Below are positions 36,501 to 48,500 of a stretch of 64,000 nucleotides of DNA, piece by piece. Source of the DNA: Nemopilema nomurai (taxonomy: Eukaryota; Cnidaria; Scyphozoa; Rhizostomeae; Rhizostomatidae); assembly GCA_003864495.1 (NCBI GenBank), contig ML133459.1, positions 315,984-379,983 of the forward strand, in the 5' to 3' direction. A program made the position numbers and the translations under genes. The notes under the pieces were generated by a model. It saw only the letters and a program-made list of their open reading frames with translations, searched no databases and had not been told where the DNA came from. Within the stretch, counting starts at the first letter, position 1, and each line of letters starts with the position of its first letter.

Positions 36501-39500
36501 GAACGGGTTCTTCTAATTTTAAGCCGTATTTTTTATCTGATGGGCTATTTAAGATATATGTGGAGGCGTAATATCTCCATGTCATCAGAAAACGCAGAAC
36601 GAGAAGAGTGGCAAATTTAACCGTGCCCATTAATGTTAATATGCGATCGAATGGGGAAATATGCGACTTTAACCGGCAAAAAATTATTTTTGTTGGAATA
36701 TTTTCAATTCAGACCATAAATAATTATTCTGACCAGATCGAAATGGGGGAGGGGCGAGGGAGCTTGGCGAATTTGTGGTTATCAGAAGTGCTTGATGCTA
36801 AAAGATGAATCTCGGTGGTATCATAAAGCACATTATCTGAGATTCTTGAATTTTTTTTGATAAAAGCGGGTATGATCTGATTTTCGATGGACAGTGATAA
36901 CACCTAGTATTTTGTAATATTACCGAGCTGGTTTCTTTTTGGGCGCCTGCGCAGGAGAAAGACTGAGGAGGAGGGAAGGGCACGTAAACTCCACACTTCA
37001 AAACTTCCATATTCATCTATGTACATTCATATTTACCGTCCAAGGTTAGCGTTTGCTCTCACTATTTTCCATGACAAAAGGCAGTTGGGAAATCCCCCTC
37101 GATCTGACAAGTCGCCTTTGCTTTTTCGACACCCCTTTCAAAACAAAGTTACTGCCCCACTACAAAGAGATATCAGTGTCTAAATCATCATGCAAAAATT
37201 ATTTTAGCGGGTGTCTGTCACGAGTGCCCCCGTACCAACCATATAAGGAAGTAAATCACTCGGTAGACTGGAATAACAGCGTCAGGCGGGGACAGTCGGA
37301 GGCCAGGTGGGGGTGATTTGAAATCTGGGGCTATCAATCATCACAATAACAGTTACTTGTGGTTATGTCATAAAGAAGTGGGATCTCGTTGTATTGAAAA
37401 ATGTTTACATTCCATCTGCCCAACAGTCCGGATTTATGGAAAGCCATTCTTGTTGGGAGATGTGGTTTCGAAGAAGAGCTCCCATGTGAAACACTTTGAA
37501 TGACCCTCCAACGGTCTTTTTCAGAGAGCAAAAACTTTTGTCCTACCATGGCTTGCTCTCAACAGTGATATCGTGCTTAGCTGCAAAACTAAAGCGACCT
37601 GTTCTTTTGGTTGTGCAAGGAAAATAACATTAATCAACATTCGACGCCCCATGAGTGAACTGCTGTATAGAGTTTCTATTATTGAAAGGGCATTATTATA
37701 GTAGATGGTATACCTATTGCAAAATCGTGATATTATTCCCATATCAGGGCCGGCAACATAATGGGGCCGGAGGAGGCATGCATAATATTTCCCAAGGCCT
37801 TGTAGAATGAAATAGAAATAGGATCATAATATTCACATTTTGCCCTCCCCCCACATTTTAATACAAGTCACCGGCCCTGCATTTGCAAGGGTCACAAGTT
37901 GCAATGTATTTCCTCTTGTTTACCCCTAAGAGCAGGCCCCTTGTAGGATGTGTTGCCTTTTGGATAAACAGTTGGACGCGCTATTGATGGTTTTCATTAG
38001 AGTGGATGAATGCAATCTGTAAGCTATCAATATTAACTAAACAGGCTTGGACTTTAAGTACGTAAACAACAGTTGTATTAAGCATGACAATAAAGAATAT
38101 TATTCTAAATTATGCTATATCATCTAATACTGTTATAAATGGTTTGCAAAGTGGTTTGTGTGCCAAGGTGACAGGCTTGTCGAGTTGAGTACCATTCGTG
38201 GTGTCTAGTCCACATGTTCCAACGTTTGGCCTACGAAAGAGGGTGTTTCATCCATTACATTTGTAGAAAATGAGGGAGATTGTTTTTAGGTTAATTTATT
38301 ATGAGCATTTGTGGGTAATATGTGTGAGTAGTTGTTGTGGTTGAAAAATAGGCTGAAAGAAGAGGGGTGGAATAAGGGAAAGAAGGAGCGAGATAGCGAG
38401 AGAAAATAGGAAAAGAGAGGGGGATGAAGACGAAGGAAGGAGGTGTTAAGTTGTGAGGGAGAGGGCAGAGGGAAAAATAGGGCTAGATAAGAGATAGAGA
38501 GACTTTGGACGAAGAGAGGGAATGAGAGAGAGATGTTTGCGTAACCACCAGCGATTTATCTCGACAGAGCCCCTCCAATCGGCAGCTCACCCGAGATTAG
38601 AAAAGATTGCCGTTTATTAAGCCAGTAAGAAGTATTTTTTGGATGACGGTTGAATTCACAACGTGAATTTTTGTATTGATTCTGTTTTGCGTTTTGGAGC
38701 TGGATTTCTGAAGCCTCAAGCCATTTGCTCGTAACATTGTCTGGCGATTCATGTTTAGATAATAAACCCGGTCTGCAGGTACAAGTCAGGCTCCACGCAG
38801 AACTTAAACAGAACAGGTGGGTCTGGGGCAGCCCACTGCCTGAAGCGCAAGTGATGGCAGGGGGGCGTTGCTTGTAAGACAAGCATTTAGAAATAATATA
38901 TACACACAGTCAAGGTTCACTGTCCTCTTCGCATGTTTGCCCCCGTCTGTGCCGGCATGCATGTCCATAACCCGTTTCGCTGTCAATAATATGAAATCTT
39001 CACTGGCATCAACAAAAAGTTCCGTTTTGTTTTGCTTCCTGCAAACATTCCGAGCAAAGTTACCAACATTTTGTTCACCGTCAATGTTGCACCGCGTATT
39101 GCACCAACCAAAAATCAATAATAAAAATACGGAAGTAATTATGATTCCAAACACACAATATTTCCCAGTCTCTTAAAGTATAACTATTTATTAGTAACGA
39201 ATTTTTTCTATTTGAATCTCTTTTGTAGTAGCACAATGAGATATTTTTCTAATTACCACACGAATATCTTATTTATTTTACCTTTGTGGGGCCCACCTCA
39301 ACAAAGAAATGTCTGATTTGCTTGCAAAATTTTTAACGTGGACACAGGTGGTTGTTCCAACAATTTTGTGACAAATGTCAAAACTGATGGCCATTCAGGG
39401 GCCAAGTGTCCAAAGCAAGTTAGTTACACACATTGTTTCAGTACTTTTTAGGAAATAATTACAGATTTTTGGGTGCTATTACAGAGTTAACCTCTCTATG

Positions 39501-42500
39501 TCATTAAATCTAAGCCTGTGAAGGCCTTTGTGTTTAAAAACTGGCGAGCTTGATATTGCATATAATCCGTAGTTATGGAAACAGTTAAAGGAGAATCAAA
39601 AGCTTCGTTGCGTCACAGGGTGCAAAGCTTTGCAAGGACATGTATTCAGTTTTTGATTACCCATTTAACGTTTCACGCAGTTGAGAAGGGATCGCAAATA
39701 TTCCCCTGCAAAGGCAAAATGAAATAGGAGTCGGGGGTAATTGCTAAGAATGCATCCCCACAATCATGTTTTTGCTGGATAGCCAAAGACAAAATGTCAA
39801 AAAATTTCTAATTCAACTCATCCTGACCAAACCATTGCAATAATACTTCGTCTTTGTTTAATACGCCCTCTACCTCTCTCGTAAAAACCTGCGCTTTCTC
39901 AATTGCATCTCTAACCTGGTGACTACGACCCCCTGGAACCATCGCTCTCTAATGTCACCTAGGAAGACTTGCGAACAGATGAAAACGAACGGGTGGCAAA
40001 GCAATGTACCCATTCTCTCTCGCGTATGGCCTTTGTTCTCTCTGGTGTCACGTGACTAAACACGTCACGTGACCTCTGGCAACAACAAAGAAGGGGCAAG
40101 AGAAAGGTGCTGTCGTGTTGCCCCTCTCTTTTCATAAACGTTCAACGAGTCGGCAGTGTATTAACAAGCCTAATGTTTTGGGATTATTCATCACCATAAA
40201 TGCTTTGGAGATTTAGTTTGTTGACGCCAGGAACCCTTAATTGAATCCAGAGGCAAGGAGACGGAAATCTTGTGTACCTACTTTCAAAATGGCCGCGACT
40301 TTGTCTGAGGTCAATCGCACGTCCACAGTTGCCGGAAAGGTAGGTTACGTTTATCATTTAATGAGCTTGGAAAGCTGACCAAAAGATGCAGAAATGTCGG
40401 CTCTCTTATTAACCTAGGTCAGCGATCTTATTTAGCCATTCTTCATTGTGAAATTCGTTGGCATCTTGAAGGAGAGGAAGGGACCAGGCTCCAATGTTAG
40501 AGAAATAGGGTGTAACGGCACATCCGGCATCGTCCCAGGAAACAAACTATAGCATCTGTACTCCTATGGTTTTCACACAGTTCCCATTATTTTTGATGGT
40601 TTAATCATTTAGGCATTTAAGAAGGGTGACATATAGAGACAGCTTCCGAGAACATCTCTTAAGAGCCTGCCTGTTTCTACACGTCATGTCCAAAGGGAAT
40701 ACTTCTTCACTAGAAAATTGGTTTTTCAATTCTACAAAAAGAAAATTGTACAAGCTTTTAATGGTTCGCTGAGACATAGCTTTCAGTGTTGGTTCAACAA
40801 GCATCATATTGCCTCGTTGGTAGTTGGCAATTTAATTATGGAAAGTGTTAATGGTAAGATGTGCCATGACTGCAAAATGAGTCCCTTTGTGTCCCACACC
40901 TGGAAACACAAGGTTCTATAGCACACGTGTTTCTTTCCATAAGTTGTCAGTTTTTAAGCATTTCTAAAAAGGGTGCATTTTATCAAGTCACAGTTAAAAT
41001 CTAAATAATTCAATTATCTATGATTCTAATTTTTCGCTTCCGGCATCGAAAAGGTATGTCATCTTTTGGAGAAAACCAACCACAATCTCTTACCTAATAT
41101 AGATTTAAAAGATAGCGTTTAGACTTTGATTCCTTAGAATAAGATTTCGTATCGATTATGCTATTTTTAACTGAATCATTAAAGTGTTTATTTGAGATCA
41201 TGAACTCGGCAGTTGTTGTACAGTATCTTTTCGCTCCGGGACACAATAACAGCTCTTTAATTAATACATATTTCGAAAGCAAAGACAAACTTTTTCTTCC
41301 TAGGATTTCGTTTTCTCCTTAAACTACACTAATAACTTTAGATATCGGCATTTTTATTGGTTTGAGTTTTCGCTTGTGCAAGATGTTTAAAACGATCAAT
41401 TATTCATGGAGCGTGCCTTATTAGCCCAAACCGGGGGTTACCACAAACCGTATGCCACGGGAGTGCAAGTAAGTGTGAACTCGCTTCAGAGAATGGCTCC
41501 CCTCATTAATTGGAAAGTTCCCAATGCCTTATCAAGCATTTTTATGGCGGTCGATTGCCTCTAAGCATACTATTGCGTTTCTTTGAGACGAGGGGCTAGA
41601 TTTTGCAAAACCTATGGTAAAACCGAATTATGTTTTAATGATGTAGGTCTCTAAGTCTCATCTATTTTTAAACTCCTACACAAATTGTAGCTTTGTACCA
41701 CGTTCTAATTTAAAATTTAGTGATTTTTGATAGAACTTTAACGTTTCAGTTTATGGCTGGTATAGCTATATATTGGCTTAAAATTTTAAAGTCAAGTTTG
41801 ATGTTTTTTTGGTAGGTAATAGGCTATATATTTCAAAGTTAGAACTAAGGTAAACATCTTGAATCTACATAGAAATGCCTTTAAAGTATCAAACAACTTG
41901 CCATCTTCTATTTTAAATTTGTCAGTATGCTGTTTATGGCCTTTTTATCAATAGAATCAAGTGAAATATAATTGCTGCCAAAAATGAGAAAAATAATGAA
42001 AAATATTTGTATTATTGTAAAAGTATAAATAAGGGCTAAATTAATGAAGAATTGTATGCAGGTAGTTACTCAAGGAAGAAATTCTCTTTGTGGGTAAAAT
42101 ACACCCCTCTATGCAAGGCAAAATACACCCCTCTAGTGCATTTTTGTTTTCATACTCAAATGTTGTAGTTTTGTTTATTTGTTAATCAAAAGGTATTCAG
42201 CTTTTGGCAAAGTAACTAGCAAATTAACTTCAACGCAAGAAAGTATGAAAAATTATGCTACCACAACATTATTAAATCAAAAAGTTTCAAAATTCAGACT
42301 TAAGAATTGCGGCATAAAGGGTTCAGGGTTTAGGATAGTAAATTATGGTTTGACTCACAGTGAACTGTAGGTGAACTGTATTTGTTTGATAGGTAAGATA
42401 AATTTATTTCATCTTCAAAAAGAATCAAATTTAGAACACATTTGAACATAAACATATTTTTGTAAGATATAAAATGTACAATTTTATTTAAAATATTATG

Positions 42501-45500
42501 ACCTTTGATTTTTTTCAGCTTTATGCATTATTTCATTTTTCTCAAAATCCATAATTGTCCCTCATTTGATATCAGAAATTACTTGTATAAACAATTTGTC
42601 ATTAGCCAATAGATGTTTAGCTAAAGAATGCCTGGCTTAAATGACTACATTGACTGAGCCTAAAATGTCTCTAGCAGGGGAGGGGGCATGGATGAAAAAT
42701 CATGCCAGTGTATCGAGGGTCAGGTTTAATCTAAGTATACTTTTATGATACAGTTGTTGATATAATTCAACTATACCTTCATGGTACCAAATTGAAAAGA
42801 TTTTGCTTTTATCATATTTATTAACCCCAAATATTTATAGCCAGCTGAGGTTTATTTACTTCCTATTAATCTGTGCAACTTTTATTCACTTATTAATGTC
42901 AGTATCAAAAAGGAATGTGATTTATTCTTCATAATAGCACATACAGATTTGAATGTGATGCTAGCTATTTTAAAAGTAAGAACTTTTTATAAACAAAAGA
43001 TAAATAAACAACAAAAAGAGTCTCTAGCTGTTTAAATTTGTAGAGGGTGCTTGCAGGTTTTTGGATCATTTGTTAATTAGAAATATGAAATAATTTCAGT
43101 TGAAAAGGTATTATGTTTATGTATATATATATAGACATGTGTATATTTTGGTTTCCTAAAAGTGATACTAGACATGTTTTGTAATGGAACAATTTTTCTT
43201 TTCAGAATGAAAATCAAAATTCCATTGATGAAGAAAATCAAAAGAACCATTTCTCTGTCAAAGAAGAAGAAAAACCAGCAGATCCTGTAACAATTGTAGC
43301 ACCATTTGAAAACAGCAAGGGGAGTTTTCTGACTAAGGGTGAGTTCTTTTTTGCAAGTAGCCTTGACTGGAAGTAATGTCATTCTTTTTTACTTTTTAGA
43401 ATTGTTATATTAATTCCCCAGATATTTGAATCCAAATTATATTCTTGGTTTGTCCCAATGTTATCACAATTATTGATATCCCAAACTCATTAATACTTGC
43501 TTTAACTCCTGGGGTTTTGAAAGTGAGAATAGAAGTATCATTGTACCAAATATGTTAAGTAAATGATTATGTAGTGAACTGTTAGGTACTTGATAAATTA
43601 AAGTAAAGTAGGTTGGAATGTTTCTTTGAAACTGTTAGCAGTAAGCATGATAAGACAGACTATTTGTCAATTGCCTTAAACAACTTTTCCTACACTTATC
43701 TGCATACATATTGTCATGCACATTTCTACTACCAAGCACATTTTTAGTTCTGTTGGGTTACAAATGTTCCCTTTAATGATTTCAGTTAACTGTGGTATTT
43801 AAATTCAAATTCTGTTGTCACTCTCATTCAGGTCCTGGAGAACCTTTCCTGTTTTTCACTCATGTGCAAAAATTTTGGAACTGAGTCCATGCTGCAAAGA
43901 ATAACTATAACTATTAAAACGACATTCAGAATTGCCCTTTTTAAGATTTTATGGTCTTTGAAGACTGAAAGGAAAAAAAATAAAGATAGGATGGCCTGAA
44001 TATATTTTTCATATAAAAGTGTAACTTTGATAGCTGCAGACCAGCAACTGTTGTGGGGCATTTTCGACAATTCATATAAATTCTATTTGATTCAATTAAA
44101 GAATGATAGAAAATACTAGGATAAATTACGAATGACCTACAATTTAAGAATAGCATCTTCAAACCCAAAGAAACTCCCAGCTTTGTTATCAAATGATCAC
44201 GACAATATACATTTCAGAAGAAGGGAAATGTCTGTTAGTAAGAACATTCTCGAAAATCTTAAGAATATTCGTAAATTTGTAATGCTGATGGTGGTATCGT
44301 TTATAGGTGCTACAAAGACAGCCACGTTGAAGAAAGAACGAATAAAGCCATCAGGAAGTGGAAGAAGACTCAGTTACTCGACAGAGACAGACGAACGTCT
44401 TCTTAACTGGGTGAAGAAGTTCCAGGAGAACAGAGTGAACGTGACGAGAGAAATGCTGCAGAAACAAGCACTTCAGTTAATACAGCCAGAATGCCCGGAG
44501 TTCAAAGCATCGAGTGGCTGGGTTGAGAAGTTCCTAGTGCGACATGGTATAACTCTGCCTGGCATGTGCCGGAACCTGAGTAAGCAATCAGATTGTTTGA
44601 TTTTGTGTTTGTTTATTCTCACTGTAATTTGAATCGATCTTTGCTATCTTGATGTTAATGAAACAGGAAAGATGACATTCGTTTGATATTTTCAATTTAA
44701 TGGAATGGTGAGGGTATGTTAACCGACGCGCGTTTCGGCTGATATTTTACGAAATCAAAATATTGACTTATTGCTAGGCGGGGTTCGATTCACGCCCGTT
44801 AGACTGATAAGGAATACTAGTGAAGTCAAACAAAGAAAGATGTCAGATCAGTAACTTTAATAGCGTTAAAGATAACAGACTTTTATCTTTGGGAGAAGAA
44901 CATGACCCTTCAATGGAAGATGATCTTGTTTACCTAATTAAATTGAGATTTTCCGACACATCCTAGACTATGTTTTAATGAAAAAACTCGATTTCGATGT
45001 CAACCATTATATATTAAAAAATACAGGACTATCACACCATTTTCGTCCAAATCGCCCTATTTATTCTAATCTTTATCATCATTCTTTGTTATTCTAAGTA
45101 CGTGTATTTTTGTAGATAACACAGTAGCAGATAAAGGGAGCAAGTATCTAGACGACCAGACTACGAACGGGACCACAGCGAACCTTGAGCCTGTAATACG
45201 TGTGAGTCTTCAATTTAATTTGCTGTTTTTAATTTGCTGATTTTAACTGACTTTTTTCAACTTACTGTTTTCAATTTTATTTGAATCGTTTTGTTAGTCA
45301 TACGGTTAGGACACAGAACTTTGAAATTGTTTTGTCATGGAAGTGAAGCAGTGGAATGCCCCAAACGAGGGCATAGGCGTAAACATTTCTAAAAAATGGC
45401 GAGAAATAGAGAGCTACTAGGGGCAAGGAGGCTCATGGCTTCTCAGGGTGTGCAGGGAGTCTCATTCCCCGGGTGCAACTTTTGTTTTTGTTAAAGAGTT

Positions 45501-48500
45501 TAACTAAGTTGTACTAAAAAGTATATTTAATTTAAGATTGATTGCCCCAGATGCGAATAACCTATTATCGTTTGACCTGACAAAATTATTGACAAAATTC
45601 CATTTTACGAGGAAATTATAAAAGCTTTCTTTTTCAGCACCTGTTGTAAACAACTGAGAAGTTTTATTAGAAAAAGTCAAACTTCTACTTTTTGTTCTGA
45701 AAATTTTCCCACTGTTTATTATTTCATTAGAATGTACTTAAGGGAAAATGCCGCTTGATATATGTTTTCGCTCGAAGACCTGAAAACTCTAATTTGTGTA
45801 AACGGATTAAAATCAAGTTTATTTTAAAGTCCTGTGCTGTGTTATTAAGAGGAGGATATGTTAGTAACAAGCTTTGATTTTGCAGGAGCCACCGAACCTG
45901 AACGAGATCATGAACAACGTGAATGCGAGTTCGCCGGCTGCGAAGGACGATGATGATGATAATGATGATGACGATGATGATGACCCGGAGGAAAATGACA
46001 TCGATGGAAAGAAAACGTCCTCTTCATCAGAAATTAACCCAGAAAGGCTCAAGGCGTTTAATGTAAGTAGGAGGAATATACTCTAATGCAAGTAAGGGGA
46101 ATCTACTTTGACTTGAGTAGGGGGGTTCACTTTGATGTAAGTAGGGGGAATTTACTTTTATGTACGTGAGGGGCAATCTACTCTACAGTTGAATGTTTTT
46201 AAGATATTATTTTGAGCTGGATAAATAGTTAATAGCTATAATTTGTTGTTGTTGTAAATCTATAAACTAGAAGTGCAATAGCAGGTAGCTTTTTTCTAAA
46301 AGCTTGTATTTGAAGCGGTGCTCTTCGTTCAATACCCGTGACCCCTACGTTTGTCGAAAATGTTGATTCTGGCCCAACAGTAATAGATATTGGAGAAGGA
46401 CAAGCATATTTATATTTGTGAATTTAAATCTAGATGTTTGTCCGGTTGTTTGTCGACGAAAACCTCGACCGGCTGGTGCCAATTTCAAAGCAGCCAAAGG
46501 AGAAGATCAATGCCATAATAGTGTCGTGCCAAAGGCAGTTTCCGGAGTTCAGTGACCGGGCAAGAAAGCGAATCCGGACGTATCTGAAGTCGTGTCGCCG
46601 GTCAAGCAGGCTTAAGGAACCGGCGAAGCGGACCGCAGAAAACATGGTAAGGCAGCTGGGGTTTCATTGTTGTACCTGAGATCTTTACGCCGATGTTGAG
46701 CCTTAAAAGCGTAGAAGATGTTGAGGTTGTAGAATTCCCATACATCATAACTCTCAATCTCACTACCGTAAAACCCCCAATGAGCGCCCCTACTTTTGAA
46801 CGCCTCACTCAAATAAACGTCCCGCCAAATGGTTGAATAATAGCGTTTATTGGAGAATTTACGATATATCATTCGTTCTCTAACTTGGTGACCTTCAGCT
46901 CTTTACATTGTCAATCAACTATCTGCACTGTTTCTAAACCCTCTTGTATTTTGCAAAAGCTGCTCCCACGTGAACATGAGAAAAAGGCGATCGTTGAAAC
47001 CTCCAAACACGTTGATTGATTAAACAGGGACAGTTTACTAACATTTAAAAGTAAATGTTTGAGTTATATGACAGTAGTCTAGTTTTCAATTGGTTCTCAA
47101 ATCTTTTTCAGTCTACCAACAGTGGTCATATACCAAGCAACCAGCTGGGGGAAGTCAATGTGAGTATTTGCTTCCAGCTTCTTAATTCGTTATAGTTTTA
47201 CCCCTATAGTTATCGCTGCAGTTCACCCATATAGGTTTAGTAGTTTTCGCTATCCAGGCTCAATTGTAGTCTCGTTTCGACATGTTTCCAAATTGACAGC
47301 CTCGTTTCGGATATCTTTCATTGCATTTCTCGTCGCCAAAAGGTTTACATGCATTTTAGTTTCGCATCTTGTCTATTTGACTTTTGATTCCAGAATAAAA
47401 AGGGGAAGCATACATTTCACCGCGAAATCGTCTAGCATTAAGTGCATCTCGGCTCTTGCAAATTTAAAATATATTATCGTAAAAGCAACCGATACAACTG
47501 CCGGTAGAATATCCATGGTGCAAGATGTTTTGAAGTATTTGAAAAAGTATTTTATTAGATTTTCAACAAAATCAGTAAATACTGATTTGGTATCTTTATT
47601 ATACATCTATGATATGATTATGAACGTATAAATTATTTATGTTCGTATGATATGTGATGTATCATTACATCAATTTTTTGCTGATTAGAAATATCAGTGA
47701 AATTTCTATGTAAAATTCTCATTATATCTAGCTCTTGTCAGATTTTACGAAACCTTTTTTAACCGCTCTCTTAGTTTTGAAAAAAAGCCATTGCTAGCCT
47801 GGTCTTACCATACCCCCGGCTTTTGAATGCACCACACCGGTTGCTGTATCTACACGGAGCTGTTATGTTATTGGAACTGAAAAATCTACCTGACACATTT
47901 TAGCCTATAAATCCCAGTCTTATTATGCTGTACTGAAAACGACACTTGAAACCACCAAAACAGTAATTTGACACCAAAACAGTTCTGCAAGTCCAAACGG
48001 ATCTGGGAATCTGTCTGTAGATAATTCATTTGTAAAAGCAGAATTTTGCCCTTTGCACAGATCAGGTCACTGCAAAATCTATTGCCTGAAATTTTCTGTT
48101 CTTTCATTTTTTACCGCCCCCTTGTAGTGAGGCAAAAATTATGCCCTACTAGTGAGCTAGCATACCCATACATGACTTTTGCAGAGGATAGAACTACATA
48201 GGGTTATAGCATTTAGAGAATATCAGTCCCCCTTCATAACACCTTCATTAGCAGCCCAGACAGAATATGTTTTGCATTCAAAAGTTACTCTCTTTTGATT
48301 TAATTATGAAAAATTACTCTACTGCTGAATGCTGTAAGCTGGAAATGTTATTGTCAACATGTCTTTGGGATTTTTCTACACAGAATATTCTCTCGCAAGC
48401 GTGTTTCAACGAATCCCAGGAAGTCTCAAAGCGCACCAAATACGACCTGGATGAGCCTGTCGTTGCAAAGAGCTCAGCCAGACAGTCACTGCAAAATCAC

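Larger units (their letters stand above)
34043..40288. other. Large NOL4 intron or gap between the two NOL4 halves
   Basis: About 6.2 kb without a supported exon. It holds a (GGGGGGGGA)n tract near 35282-35312, a small inverted-repeat element at 37745-37879, a polypurine tract (about 38341-38540) and the double GTCACGTGAC motif before the internal first exon. Open frames at 36007-36393 (minus) and 38804-39154 (minus) have no ATG-plus-homology support. Confidence 0.5.

Noticed and set aside
37737..37887. Target-site duplication around the CAGGGCCGG element
   Set aside because: The eight-base flanks (TCCCATAT and CATTTGCA) do not match, so only the inverted termini are claimed.
44740..44810. 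GGTTCGATTC-like T-loop suggesting a tRNA
   Set aside because: Only the T-loop-like string is present. The stem pairs just four bases, and no acceptor stem, D-arm or anticodon arm can be folded around it.
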